Assembly: GCA_039707655.1 (NCBI GenBank)
Contig: CM077676.1
Coordinates: 374,794,114 to 374,858,113, forward strand
DNA from: Elymus sibiricus
Lineage: Eukaryota; Streptophyta; Magnoliopsida; Poales; Poaceae
DNA length: 64,000 nt
Direction of reading: 5' to 3'
How positions within the stretch are numbered: position 1 is the first letter of the stretch; each line of letters begins with the position of its first letter. The translations under genes and the position numbers were made by a program. Below, one piece after another: positions 11,395 to 24,377 of this stretch. The notes beneath the pieces were generated by a model. It was not told where the DNA came from. It did no database searches and worked only from the letters and a program-made list of their open reading frames with translations.

Positions 11395-11650
11395 TGTCCA
11401 CTGAATGATCTGACCAAGGATAGCGTCCAGGAGATCGCTGATGCATTCCAGAGGACGGCGTCGTCGATGAGGCGAGCCTCGTTCTCTTGGTACTAGGGGC
11501 AGCGGAATACATCTCCAACTCCATATCCATTGCTGGGATGTCGCGCCGCCTACAACCAGCGCTCTGTGGGGCGGGTCCAGAAAAATGGCTTAGATGTTAG
11601 GTATTCACTGAGCTCATACAAAAAAGGTTAAGTGGAGAGGGCAAGGCGAG
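11395..11650 (-). pseudogene. 5' relic of another F-box copy
   Basis: The reverse complement carries the shared leader CAGAGCGCTGGTTGTAGGCG, an ATG followed by GATATGGAGTTGGAGATG, a CCCCTAGTACCAAGAGAACG stretch equal to the TKR start, and part of the F-box (ATCAGCGATCTCCTGGACGC). The acidic linker is deleted and everything downstream is missing. Upstream it shares GGTTAAGTGGAGAG with the relic near 5.4 kb, after which the palindrome-rich array begins. Confidence 0.6.
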
Positions 11651-11679
11651 GGGTCCAGATCCACCGCTGCACAAGATTA

Positions 11680-12600
11680 AATAGAAGCACGGCCTTGAAG
11701 GTACGAGATGCACTGTTCTACACGCAACCCAGGCACGGGCGTGACCCTCTGTGTTTTAATTGTTTACAGGCATACGTTCGTCAGTAGAATCTGTTGGACG
11801 ATGGACTCATGCTTCTACATGCATCGTGCCTCTGTGGGTTGCAAAAAATTTCACCGGCATGTTCACTGTAAACAAGAGTCACGGTCTTACCTTTGTGTGT
11901 TCGAAAATTTTCCACGGACATATTCAGTGTCAGAGGGCATGGCCGTGATTGTCACTAAGGGCACGGTATTACATAAAGCAAAGCCACGGTCGTGCCTCAG
12001 TGTTCCAAATGTTTCAGTGGCAACGTTCACCCATAGAGGCAATGACGTGAAACTACGACAACACGCACGGTTTTACAGGTAGCAGACGCACGGTGTGCAA
12101 ATGTTTCTACTGGCATGGTAACTGTGAGAGCCACGGCCGTCAGGTGACGAAAGACACGGTTCCATGAGAACCAGAGTCACAGCCGTGCCTTTGTGTTCCA
12201 AATGTTTTCAGAGAAGCAAACGAGAAATAAAATCCGTGGCTCTGCTACTAGATTGTTTTTATTGTAACAATTAGTTAGCTAGCTTCTTTGTGCGGAAAGA
12301 CAACATTCACAGCCACGGTTATCCGCTTTATGTTTCAATTACTTCCAGACACACATTCATAACAGAAGCACGGCCGTGAGACCAAGAGAGCCACGGTTAT
12401 ACGTTCTCCAGACGCAGGGCCCTGATTCTGTGTTTCAAATTTTTCCGTGCAACGACGTAGGCACCACCATGAAGCCATGAGACTCACGGTTCAACACGCA
12501 GCAGTGCCATGGTCGTGGCTGTCTGTGTTTCAGTTCTTTTCAGCTCTACATTCAGAACATGCACGTTGAGAGAGCCACGGCCGCATAAAATTATAAGAAA
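11680..12600 (+). repeat. ~100-bp degenerate palindrome-rich array, block R4
   Basis: Longest forward block. The anchor GTTCCAAATGTTT (or variants) recurs at about 11841, 11898, 12003, 12095 and 12195, giving spacings of roughly 57, 105, 92 and 100. Between anchors the order is GAGGCACGGCCGTGAGGTCA, then ACACGGTTCTACA, then CACGGTCGTGCCTCTGTG. The first ~250 bp closely match the R2 start, so array and F-box relic were copied together. The block ends about 0.7 kb from the 3' end of the FAR1-like gene. Confidence 0.7.
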
Positions 12601-13329
12601 ACCTGTGCCTCTTCTATCCTGCTCCGCTGAGTAAAATTACCTAGAGAAGCAAAATGTGTTCTTCTTAACTTTATTTTGCTTCTATAGCTGCATGAAACTA
12701 ACTTACAAGCCATTTTTATTACCACGACATGGGAAAAATAAAACTTTGCCAACAGCCCCACACCCCCTCACTTGATGTTTCATCCCTCCACAGACGGTCT
12801 TGTTTTTGTATCTTCACCAATCCATTCTTCTTTCTCCACCTTTGTGCATAGCTTTGCAACCTCCTTCCCTATAATATTATTATACATAAACAGCAAAAAA
12901 GGAAAAAAAATAGAAATATGGCGGTCATGGATCTATTCCTTATGTCCTGGTGTTTAAGCTGCGTTTTTACCTTTTAATTTTTTATTCGAACTCTTCTCCG
13001 GTACCAAACAGTGTCCATTTGGTTCTTTCTTTTCTTAAAGAAGGTTGGGCACATTCTGTACCTTGTTCTGGGCTTGCCTGCGCGCATTCTGTCTCTCTGG
13101 CTTGTGTGATATTGGATTCTGGTGTACATGGATGACTTCGGTTAATGCTGGCTGTTGTCAGTGGGGTTGCTGGAGTTGCTGGTGTTTACCGTCTTGCTCC
13201 TGGGCTTGGAGTGCATTCTCCTGCTCCGTTTGATGGCCTCGACGGTGCTGTCGGTGTTGTGGGCCATTTCATTGACCTTGCCCTCTTCTCCTACTGCATT
13301 TTCCTCTTCTCCTCTTCAATCCTCATCCT
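12601..13329. other. AT-rich stretch downstream of the FAR1-like gene
   Basis: No domain or RNA gene seen. Some T-rich and TCTCC-rich text is likely the 3' untranslated region of the FAR1-like gene. The small open frames here are mostly antisense shadows or random. Confidence 0.4.
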
Positions 13330-16300
13330 TTACTGGACTTCTGGATTTGTGGGGCAGTTTGTTTTCTTGTGACCCTTTAGTCTACAACGGCCGCACTTGG
13401 GTTTGGCTTTGCAGCCTTTTCCATTCTTCTCAGAGCCAGCTTTGATTCGATCTCCTTTTTTCGTGCCCTTTGAGCCACTCATGGGAGGGTTTTTGAGAGT
13501 TGCGGCAACGATGCCTGTGTCTGGTTCCTCAGCAAGTGCCGTCATGACTTTTATTTTCATATATTGAATACACTCCAGTAGCACATTGTATGCTTTGTCT
13601 TTTCTGCAAGCATGTGAACAAATATCTGACAACTCAGCGTACGCAAGGCTGAATCTCATAGTTTCATCATCTTGTGCGGTCATGCTATTATCTTGACTTG
13701 TAGCCAGGACTTTCAAGCTCTCTGATACATTCTTGGTCCATCTGGGGTTGATGAAAGATTTTGGAAGATGTTCGACCATGCCTGTTTGGTCCATCACCTT
13801 AAGTACGTGGTAGCACAGTATGCCATCCCTACTCATTTTCTTGCAGCTGCAATTGTATATTTCCTTGTGCTCATCCAAATCTACCCTGAATTCAGACCTA
13901 TCGAATTCCTCGCCTGGGTACGATTTCCACTCTTTTGTTTCATCATAAATCCTTTTTAGAAAGTACTGCCTCCATTTTGCCAGCTCGGAGCATTTGTAGT
14001 ATGTCCGGTTCCGTAGCTCTAGCTGGAATCTCCTGAAGATGTCGTTCGTGCATACTTCACTTACTTTTGTTTCGATTGGAAACCCTGTCTCTCGTGACGG
14101 TGTCTTCTCGACTGTTCGGTGTCTTTTCTTGTTAAGCGTAGCAAGGCAATTTTGCTGAATGATGTGATACGCACCAACAAACCTTGTTATCGTGTCCTTG
14201 TGGCTCACATAATTTTTCCACATCAAATTGGTGCTCTCACTCCGTGTGGTTGTTGATGAGAAAGGATAGAAGCAGTCCTTGAAGTAGGCTGGCACCCAGA
14301 ATGTTCGGAGTTCCCAGAGCGCGTTCAGGTGTTTGTTACCTTTTGCCTTGTATAATGAGATCGCATTTTTCCATGAACGTTCAAACTCGTCTGGATTTAG
14401 TGAGTTCTTGACTATTCGAAAGAGATCATCAGACATCCTTGGATGCTGCGCAAACACTGTTACGTTGTTTTCCTTCATGTTCTTGCTAATATGCCACCAG
14501 CAGAACCTGTGCCTGGTCCTTGGAAGTGCTTCCGCGATCGCTGTCTTCATCGCCTTGTCCTGGTCTGTTATTATGTAAGTCGGTTCTTTTCCTCCCATCG
14601 CCTCGACAAATGTGGTTAGGAGCCACTTGAATGACCCTATCGTCTTGTCCTTTAGAAGGCCTATTCCAAACAGGACGGTCGACCCATGGTTGTCGACACC
14701 AATGATTGGTGCAAACGGTAAGCCATATATATTTGTAGAAAATGTTGTGTTGAAAGACACATACTGTCCGTACAGGTCGCAATTCATCTTGCACAAGGAG
14801 TCTGTCCAGAAACAGCTACGCACCGAGTTGTTCCCGTCTGTCTCCTCCACGTGGTGGAACCCTGGCCTTCTCCTCTACATATCCGCAAACAGTTTCATGG
14901 TGTCCTCGATATCAGTATTCCTTTCTCTAGCCCTGTCCTAGCATGCAATGTTGCTTATGTCGATCGTGTCGAACATAATTTCTCACCTCGGTTTCCCCAT
15001 CGCAGTGAAGATCTGCATAACCTTCCTTGGCTCTAACCTTGCCTTCTGCGGAACTTGTATAAAGAATTTCTCCTGAGGTGTCATCTTCTTATAGCATCTC
15101 ATGAACTTCAGCATCCAATCAGATGGGTGAAGCTGATGGTTGTGCTCTAGGCGTATGTTCTTCAGGTACCATATTCCCCTATCTGTATCCCTCTTTGCTG
15201 TTATCTGAACTGGGCAGCCTGTCCTGGTCAAGCAGTTGCTCCTTCTGTACTTCGCATGTCTCTCGGTTGTTTTATTCTCCCCATCCTTGGTGCACTGGAA
15301 CACCTGCTTGTCAATCTCTTGGTCAGCTACTGATCTTCTGCTGGTTGATCGCTTCACAGCAAAGCCAACCCTTCTGGCATATCTGCAGAAGAAGTAGTAG
15401 GCCTCATCTAATGTTTTGAATGAAAGGTCACCCACTGGTTTGCGTGCTTCGGTCACTTCCTCAATCGTTGGGAATGTGCCTCCTTTGAGCATTTCGTCCA
15501 TTTCTTTCTCTTCATGCGTTTGCACCCCCATGTTGATGCTGTCTACAGTGTCTTCGTTTGTGTTATCGCAGTCACTTCCAGCGGCGTCAGTTTCTTGGCC
15601 ACAAGTCCATTCCTCACAGAGCTGCTGCAGCTCTGTTGTTTGTCACATGCGGGAGCGTCGTTTCTGCATGCCACGGTCCAATCCATAATTGATTCTGCTT
15701 CTCGACTGTCACCTTCTTGAATGCTGCTCCCTGTTTCTCCGGCACTCATGCATCTAAGGGACTGTCCTACTTCTCCAATAACATTTGTGCTGCCGTGGTG
15801 GCTGACGCTGTATACTACTTGCTGCTGTGCAGGTTGTTTTCCATTAATGATGGATGCAGGACCATCGTATTTCTTTGGCTCATCTGTTATCCTCACCGTC
15901 AAGTCCTGAACGTAATGCATGCAACAAATTAGATATTGCAGGCACATGAGAAATATGATTTTTTTTCTTTAGATACAATTGAAAATAGAGGTTTATATAC
16001 TTCATCAGGTGTGTCTCCGCAGAGACTCATCTGGTAGCATTTACGTGGAATACCAGAAACACACATGTGCCTCTTCTGCACATACACGTGGTTGGTATAC
16101 TAGAGGCACAGCTATGCTTCTGTTCGCATTTTATCCGGGAGTACAGCTGTGACCCTGCTGCACATACTTCTGGACCAGAGGCACAACTGTGCTTCTACCT
16201 GAACTTTACAATCAGGGTGTGCCTCTGGTCGCAAATTATCCAAAACCACGTTACCCCGTGCTTGGGAAAGATATTTGTGTAGTGAGTTGAAGGGCATAGT

Positions 16301-17757
16301 TCTGCCGTCACCTTGGTTTTCTCATGTCTCTCCTGTTCGGCAAATCTTGGCGACATCCTCCATGCATTGGTGATTTCGCTCACAATTCTGAATGCCATCG
16401 GTGATCCTTTGGAAGGACCTTTCATGTTCAACGCCATGGGTGATCCTTTCAAAGGCCCTTGCCTCATGTTTTCGGTGTGCCGTGGACTAGACTGAAGCTT
16501 GATTCCTTGCTCGTTGGCCTGTGTATGTGATATACTGTAATTTATACCATGCGAAAACACACACAAAAAATTGCTGAAAAAAACAGTACAGGTGCTATAG
16601 ATGTTTTTCCGTGTTCGTATTTTGTGGTCACCTGTGTTGGTTTCTGCTGATGTTGTGCAGTAAACTTTCTTCCTCCCATGTTTGATTTTGCTGTTGGGCT
16701 CTTCTTGCTTGTGCAAACTGTACTTGATCCTTCAACATCTGTGCTTTTGTTGGCAATGTTCCCTCTGCTTGCCTCAATGAAAATCCGGTTACCCTGTACC
16801 TCTTCATTATGACCTCCTGGAACCGTTTGGCCGTCAGAACACCTACTCTGTGCTTTTGTGGACACCTGTGTTTTGAAGCACATAATCATTAGATGCACGT
16901 AATCATTAGATGCACGTGCGTCAATTTTGAAGCATTAACAAGTAAATAAAAACATAAAACTTTCTTGCGTGTTCAAAAGCTGTACAACAAAGTTGGATTT
17001 TGAAGATTTTTTCGTTACCTGCGGCGACTGGATGTTAGAGTTTCTGTGTCGCAACTTTGGATTACACACTGAATTCGAGGACGACCCATCAACTGTTTCT
17101 TTTTCAACATTCACTCTGCTTCTTAAAATGCTCCTCTTTGCAGGTGTCTGATGCAAAACATGCTCCTGGTTGGGACATTTGCCGAGAACTTGTATCTCAA
17201 CCTTGACTCCATTTACTCCAGCCCGCTTTGCATGCGCCTGTTGGATGGTATCTGCATCCTTTTTCTTCTCGCTTTGTAGAACTTTCTTTTTCTTCCACCT
17301 TTTGAGACTTAACTGCGGAGTAGAAACACGAAATGAAGAGTTGTTTACTGCATTCAACCAAGAGATTTTCAAAAATTCTTGTTTCTGTAATTAATCTGCT
17401 TTTTGGTGTTCAGTGGTGCCGCCTTGACAGTATACATTGCAGAAAAAAAAAAGGAAATAACCTCCAACACTAAGATTGAATTGCTTTGGTATTACCTTAC
17501 TTTCATAAGCCTTTCCAAGATCGTTCAAAGATAGGCCGACCCTGTTGTCCTGATCAGCTGATGCGATCCTGAACATCTGCACGAAAAAATAGTTATTCAA
17601 AAGAAAAAAATTATACATCTACAGCATCAGCTGATGTTACTTTTGCAAGTGATAAACAGCCTCTTGTATTTTTAGTTGGTTTCTTAATATAGAACGGAGA
17701 TATATTTTTAGTTCCACAGAATTGAGATTTTTTTACTTGAGGAGAAAAGGCAATATC
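13330..17757 (-). pseudogene. FAR1/FHY3-family (MULE transposase-derived) gene, broken
   Basis: FAR1-like proteins descend from Mutator-like transposases. Five upstream phase-0 exons fit GT..AG junctions: 17757-17623, 17576-17496, 17312-17019, 16865-16632 and 16518-16312. They encode a Lys-rich region. A further exon from 15905 reads DLTVRITDEPKKYDGPAS. The main frame (15531-13330) has a FAR1 DNA-binding domain (FCRYARRVGFAVKRS ... LEHNHQLHP), a MULE domain with Asp residues in IIGVDNHG and ITDQDKAM and a CWWH motif, a SWIM finger (CSCKKMSRDGILCYH) and a C-terminal knuckle (CGRCRLKGHKKTNC). In-frame stops occur at 14985-14983, 14940-14938 and 14877-14875, and the frame shifts between about 15650 and 15570. 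It could be the transposase of a large MULE or a domesticated relative; as read it cannot make a full protein. Confidence 0.75.
16030..16260. repeat. palindrome-rich repeat inside the FAR1-like gene
   Basis: Phrases such as CTAGAGGCACAGCTATGCTT, CCAGAGGCACAACTGTGCTT and GGTGTGCCTCTGGTCGCAAA recur at about 60-80 bp. They resemble a diverged form of the 100-bp array. The block lies between the exons ending at 16312 and starting at 15905, so it is probably intronic. Confidence 0.45.
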
Positions 17758-18439
17758 CTGAAAATTACACAGGAACCTCAACACAAGTGACATACTGATG
17801 CTAATCCGACACTGCATCGTTTAACAAAACATCACCATGAATTCTACCCAAAGAAACAAACTGATCCTGCAAGTATGAATGTTAACAAAACAACAGCAAG
17901 GGATAATGACAGCCACAGCGTAGAAACAAGAAGTTTTATACTATGCATCCCGAGCTCAGGTAAATTAACAACCACAACATGGCAAACGAAAACAACAAAT
18001 AGGGCAGTAGGATTATGATATTGTGTTCATAGACGAGCAGTAGGATTATGATAATTTTTAATAGAGGAACAATTTTGAATCATGGCCACATCACCTACTG
18101 CTACGAGGCAACTGAAACCATGACATCTTCACAAATTTGAGGATTCAGAAACTGCCAAGCATCCAAGACGTATCACGACAACATAAATATACTGGGGTGA
18201 GTCTATGAGATCTCAAGAATAGATTAAAAGGGCGCGTGGCAACAATTAAATCTCCTACGTCAGGAATCAACACGGGGTGAGCTAATCGATTTTTAACTAA
18301 CCTTCGTTTACGATTTTCAAACAACTGAATCTTATTCCCTGGTTGTTCAGAGCGGACCACCTTCGATTTTGTGCGCGATCTACTTTGCTGATCACGGCAA
18401 CTTGTGGGAGATCTCGTAGGATGATTTTGAATTTGAACG

Positions 18440-18484
<45 letters not shown>

Positions 18485-19545
18485 GCTTCCTTCGCTTTTT
18501 GCGTGGAAGAGGAGATCGAGCCAATAGATGGGGTAAGTTTTGCTCTGCATGAAAGATGCAGCATGTTTTTCGGAGAGAGCACATGTGTTTGGTGAACTAG
18601 AGCCGTCGTACTGACATGTGGGTTCTCCAACAGTATGTCTGTCTAACTTGTGGGGCCACCTTTCCCGCGTGAGAGGCGAAGTCCTAAATGCACCCGAGCC
18701 ATACTGACATGTGGACTATCCAAGGGTTGCTCTGAATAAATTGTGAGGTTGGCCGAGCATGGACGAATTCCAGATCTCATTACATTCTTCTCAATCTGGC
18801 GATGGCCGCAGCAGGGGGAGGAGTATCTAGCTCTACGGAGGAACACCCGCAGATTCATCATTTGATTCCTGCCTCCTCCTCGCTCTTCTCCCGAGGAATT
18901 ATTGGTTTTCTTCCTAGTCGCGTGCGTCTACTATTGAGGTAATCCATTACTTCTCGTACCCACTTTCTTACTCGTCGTCGGGCGTCTCCCGGTGATTCAT
19001 CATTTGAACGAAAAACTTTCGGGAGGTAGCGCTTCTGCGAGTTGGTTGGGGATCGTAGTCGTGGAAACACGAAGGTGGGCCGGGAACCTCGAATCGATTT
19101 ATTTTTTGAAATCACGGGGCTGATGATCGCTGGTAGGCTCTTGCGGTTTGCTTCACAGGATAATTGTTACGGGTTATGGGCGTTACTTAGAGTTCGGAGT
19201 GACATTTGACTCTTCTGACCATAGATTCATCCTGCCAGATGCATGAGTCTTTTAATTTGAGACATGGTTTTGGTAGTGTAGTTATGTCTACAACCTAGTG
19301 TGCATGCGAAGGTTAAGAACTATTGTGAGCACAACTTAACTTAGTTGCAGAGCTCAATGAGAGAGCAGTGAGAATTCAGTCTACTGATCCCTATCATAGA
19401 CAGACGTCGATGAATGTATAAACCTGCAACTTAAAGCAGAGATGCAAAAAAGTTACGTCTGTTAATCAAAATAAAATACTAGCAGTTAGTAACTCGGAGT
19501 TAACATCCGTCTTATCGCTAATTGAGGTGTTAATGACGATGTCAC
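17758..19545. other. intergenic region between the divergent FAR1-like and Ulp1-like genes
   Basis: Holds a (GA)n microsatellite at 18452-18481. The sequence around 18640-19130 is higher in GC and could be a shared divergent promoter and 5' leader area. I could not fix a TATA box or first exons. Antisense frames here contain no recognisable domain. Confidence 0.4.
18452..18481. repeat. (AG)n microsatellite
   Basis: A pure run of about 15 AG units in the putative divergent promoter region, preceded by imperfect GA text from about 18439. Confidence 0.9.
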
Positions 19546-21129
19546 ATGACCCATTATGTAGTGATGGATGAGATGGGCTCCACTCCACAGCTGTCAGAGA
19601 CTCGGTCTCAGTCTGTGGATGGCACAGAGATTGTCAGACAAGATTTCATGGTCGCTGACCAACTAGAGACAGAGAGGTTAAGGATTGAGTCGAAACATGC
19701 AGCGCACGAAAAGCTCGTTGAGGAGTACAAGAGGAAGAAGCACCTTTCTGGCTGGAAGTAGGTGTTTTTTTCGTGCTTCCCATATGTGTTGATGCATTTG
19801 GTTTACAAATAAGTACTTCTCATTCTACATTACTTTTTCATCTGCACATAATAAGTACTTCCCATAAGTTTTCATCTAAGCTTCTCTTACAAAAGTATAT
19901 TGCATACTCATGTATGTTTTATAAATACATCTGTTCAAAAGTCATTTCCTATTTTCCTTCGCAGGAGTGTTACAATGGTTGAGTATGAGGAAGAGTTTAG
20001 CACAAAGCTGAGCCTGCAGAAGTTCATTACTGTCTGTGAGAAGCTGACAGAAGCACAGAAGCAACTTGTCAGAGATATTGGCTTTGGATACCTTCTGGAC
20101 CTATGCTGCCGGGTGCTTCCAAGGTGTTTGGTTCGGTGGCTTGTCCGCTACTTTGATGGCCCCTCTAGAAGTTTCATCTTGCCTAGTGGATTCAGATTCT
20201 CTGTCAATTCTTACACTGTGCACCGCATCCTGGGGATACCATTGGGAGGTCAAATTATCCCTAAAAAGTGTTCAGATGCTTTCAGGTGTCAGCTTAAATC
20301 CGAGACTCAGTGTGCTGCACATGCTCCAAACATCAGAGAGCTGACTGATCTGTTGACCCCGGACCTACTGGGAGAGGTGTTTCAGCGGGTTTTTGTGATG
20401 TTTGCAACAACTGTCTTTCTATGCCCAACGACTTACAACTGCGTCAGCCCGGACTACCTAGTGGCTCTTGAAGGACCAGCAGCTGATATCTCATCCTATG
20501 ATTGGTCTGGGGCTATCTTAGACAAGTTGGTAACGTCACTACAGACCTTCAAGGACAAGGGATTCACAAGCGCATTGTGTGGCTGCCTCCTCATTCCAGT
20601 GGTTCGTTCACTTCCTTTTTTAATTCTTTACCTTCCAGCTCAGATTTCCCGAGTATGTGGTTCATTTTTGCCTTTTTTTCTCTGGCAGATAAGCTATTTT
20701 GAGTACCTAGATATAAAGGTTATGGATCTGAAACCTGATCTGCCTGCAAGGCTTATTATCTGGGATACAGACAGTGTTAAGAATTATGCTAACCTAGACA
20801 GACTGTCAATAGAAGCCGGAAATTTTGGGAAGCACTCAGTGAGTGTACTTTTTATATTTTTTTCTTTGGTCAACTCTTACCTCAACAAAATGATTTAGCT
20901 GCCATACATTAATTTGGCTTGATGCTTATTTTTTCCCATCTCAGCTGAAGGATATTAGGCACACGCCTTTCCACCCATCCACTACCTTCGAAGGGGCGTT
21001 TTTTCAAATGAGTCCAAAACTAGACGCATACCTGCAACAGTTTGTGCCTGAAGACAAATTACCTTCAGTAAGTGTTTCGAGCTTGTGCCCCTCTATTTTG
21101 TTTCAAATTATGTTCTCTAGGTTTTTAGG

Positions 21130-21650
21130 AAACACATATGTGTGCTCCTTGCGTTATTACGTGTTCTCCCATCATGGTTGTACGTGTGCTTCACTACGCT
21201 AGGTTAGATGTACTTCATACAGTAGGTTGGGTGTGCTTCCTACAGTTGGTTTCGTGTGCTTGCTCGAATATATTACCAATGATTCGAGCAGTATATTAGG
21301 AGTGCTTCCATAATCAATATAGCTCTGCTACTTGACACAGGTTAGCTGTGCTTCGGCCCTAATTATACTTGTGCTCCCACACTAGGTTAGCCGTGCTTCA
21401 TTCAATAGGTTGGGTGTGCTTTGTCTAGTAGATTTGTTGTGCTTGCACGAATGTGTTAACTATGTACATCAGGTGTGCTTCTATGATCATTATAGCTGTG
21501 CCAATCCCTACGGTACTTAAGCCGTGCTTCCCTGTGCTTGCTCTTCATGCTGTAGGTTGGGTGTCCTTCCTCTAGTAGGTTTGTTGTGCTTGCTTGAATA
21601 TGTTACCTGTGCTTCATGCCGTAAGCCAGGCATTCTTCTTCTTAATTATG
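21130..21650 (+). repeat. intronic minisatellite of the Ulp1-like gene
   Basis: The phrase GTAGGTTGGGTGTGCTTC recurs near 21221, 21401 and 21552. TTTGTTGTGCTTGC and ATGTTACCTGTGCTTC variants lie between, giving short TGTGCTTC-containing subunits of about 30 bp and a higher-order spacing of about 150-180 bp. It sits in the intron 21068-21700. Confidence 0.7.
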
Positions 21651-23439
21651 GGTATTAAATATGTCTGATGTTTTTTTGTTTGTTACATTTGCAAGCTAAG
21701 GCGAATCTTTGCAAACTTGTTAATGAAATGTACACAGAACTTTTTTCTCTGATTCAACCCATCATCGAGGACAAATTGGAGAAGGTTCTCTCTCTCTCGG
21801 CAGGGATTTTGGTGCCAAAGAAGTCAAGACCTGTGACCGTGGAGTTTATTGTAACTTCCAGCAAGACTTCTCGAATGGGAAAGAAACTTTGTCATCGCTT
21901 CCTTCTTCATTTTCATCACTTCCGTCTTATCGCAAGAAAATTAGTCAAACTTCCTGTAGCAGTGGCTCAACCAGTGCTGTTGGCGCCACGTCATATTCTT
22001 TGGAAAATTTAAAGGGCTGTTGTGACACTCTTGAGGAGTCAGACTCCATGGATAAGTACAACAAGGAGCAGTTCCATACTCGTCTATCTACAGAACGTAA
22101 AACATCTACTGAGTTCAAGTTGATGTTGGAAGTGAATGAGATCGACTACAACAATGATGATATTGATGTTGATCTCAGGTCACATCTGGCAGGTGTGAAT
22201 AACTTCCTGAACAACGGCCTTGATGGCATACCTGTCCATGAGCATTTCGTGCCAACGTCTGAAATGTTGAAGAACGAAGCAATCATCTTAACTAATGAAA
22301 ATTCCTCCGAGATTACTGTACCAGCTGCAACCCGCGGTTCTGGAGCTCATGGAGACCATGATTGTGCGACATACCCACTGGATAAGCTCTTGGAGAAAGC
22401 AGGCAAAGCTAGTGCAACTGAAGAATCCAACTCAGAATCAGTCATTGTGAAACAACAACTGCACGGTCCATTGTCACATGAGAATGTTGAACCATCTGCT
22501 TCTCTGGTTGCGCAAACGTCAGCTATTACTGAACGATTCAGTGGCCCTGACATTGTTGTTAACATCTTTTCAAAAGACATAAAGGATCTCACTGTATCCG
22601 AACCTGCACCCAAGATAGACACTGTTATTGAACGATGTTCTTCTTCACAGACAAAGGCTCAAGTCGATGTTCTTTCAACTTTGGAAGACAAGGAGAAGAT
22701 TAGTGGATCTGAATCCAAGGTTAGTTGCTACCCTGCCCACATAGTAGCCATCCCCTGCGGTTCTGGCAGCGGTTCTGGCACTGCACTGAATACGGAAAAA
22801 ATAATTGCATCCAGTAGTAATACTCCATATGTTGATGCCGCACCTATCAATACAAACGACAATGTCATTTCAACAGCACATGCACCATGTACCGAGCATC
22901 GAGCTATTGTTTCCAGCGTCAGCGCTGCTGTTACTAGAAGCAACCATCTGAATCAAACGGACGTACGGATGCCTACTGACAAGAGGTCCTTACCAAAGTC
23001 AGTCAATGCAACAAACGAAAGTATGCCACCTGCTAAAAAAAGAGTTAGGATACTAGAACCTGTAGAAAAGTCACCCAAAGGTGCACCCAATCAGCATGTA
23101 CTTGTTCAGAATCGCAAAGCACTGCTTCATTGTGACTTCATTGATAATGATGCAATATGGTCTGACCCAGCTATCTATGAACAAGTTGACAAGGACATTG
23201 AACAAAAGAAAAGGAAAGCCATTTCTCGAGAATACCAACCTGATACTGTGATGCACTTGTCCAAGCATTCAAGCTCATCAGCGAGATCTACATTTTCTTA
23301 TTGTCTGGGGCCATCCATGCCCAGAGGATCAGGCTCCAAGTCATTGTCAAGCAGTAGTCGCCTCTCACAGCCCTTTGATACGTCAAACTCTGTGGGTTTA
23401 ACTCAAACTGCCTTGTCTGAAAGTTTCACAGCAACTGCT

Positions 23440-23680
23440 TTGTCCCAACACTACCAGCAGCTAGCTCCTGATTTTAATCTCCACTTCTCCCAACGTCCTG
23501 ATGTTCAGAAGAACAATGGTTCACAGAGTAGCCAACGCTCACCTTATGGAATAAACAACTAGACTTACCATCAATAGTGCCAGCAGCAACCTGCTGACTA
23601 TAATTTCCACTTCACCCAGCACAATGATGTTCAAAATAACGGATGTTCACAGAGCCACCAACGACCACCTGATGAACTGA
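23440..23680 (+). repeat. internal ~35-residue duplication in the Ulp1-like gene
   Basis: QQLAPDFNLHFSQRPDVQKN (before the TAG at 23560) and QQPADYNFHFTQHNDVQNN (after it) are tandem copies of one Gln/His-rich unit, both followed by SQS and QR. The second copy lies beyond the stop, so the coding region once continued through it. Confidence 0.7.
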
Positions 23681-24361
23681 ACCAACAGCATACACATGGA
23701 ACCCAGTCTCATGGGCAAATTTACAGTGCCTCAGAACCACAATTAAACGATATAAACTCTTTCTGCCCTCCTGTACGACATTTTTCCAAAGACATTCCTT
23801 CGAGTTCAACCAGCCATCCAGCTGTCGGTATGTCAGCAATGCACATGCAACAGCAACCACAAGGGCCAGTGCTCCAAAGAAACTAGCAGTACAATGAGGG
23901 CCGTCAGCGTATCAGTGAAGGTCAAATGAGCTCCCATGGACCTGTCTTCCAGCATCATCACCATCCTTCTCAGCTAGAGTAGCCTCGGTTCACTGATACA
24001 AGGAATGGCTATCAAGATTGCCTTCAAGTCTTGGAAATAAGAGATTCTTCAATCATGGAGAAACATGTGTATGAAACAGTTGTCGATAATACGCCACATA
24101 TTGGTGTAAATAAGAGCTAATAAGTTAGCTGTTCTTGAACTAGTAAAGCTTTGGTCCCTTATTTTATTATTTTAATGTTTTTTGCCAAGCAATTACTGTT
24201 ACGGTTTTGTAATATATAAATATACATGTCCTCGTAGTTTGTTTGCGCTACATGTTCTTCTGATGGCAGCAGATTATGGGGAGACAGTATTTTTGCATTT
24301 TCAACACTCGCCAACTCTCATGTTAAATCAGAAAATCATGGAAGTTAACGTATGTTTTTTT

Positions 24362-24377
24362 GGGGGGGGGGGGGGGG
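24362..24377. repeat. poly-G run (16 G)
   Basis: Uninterrupted G run preceded by a short T run. Length may be unreliable in sequencing. Confidence 0.85.

Noticed and set aside
11680..12600. CRISPR-like regular spacing of short palindromes
   Set aside because: Both 'repeat' and 'spacer' are related and degenerate, the unit is ~100 bp, and the genome is a plant. It is a tandem satellite-like array.
13768..14941. Plus-strand frames opposite the FAR1-like gene
   Set aside because: Shadows of the minus-strand coding sequence; no independent domain.
18145..18630. 161-residue minus-strand frame with poly-Ser-Leu
   Set aside because: Generated by the AG microsatellite; no domain. At best it overlaps a 5' leader.
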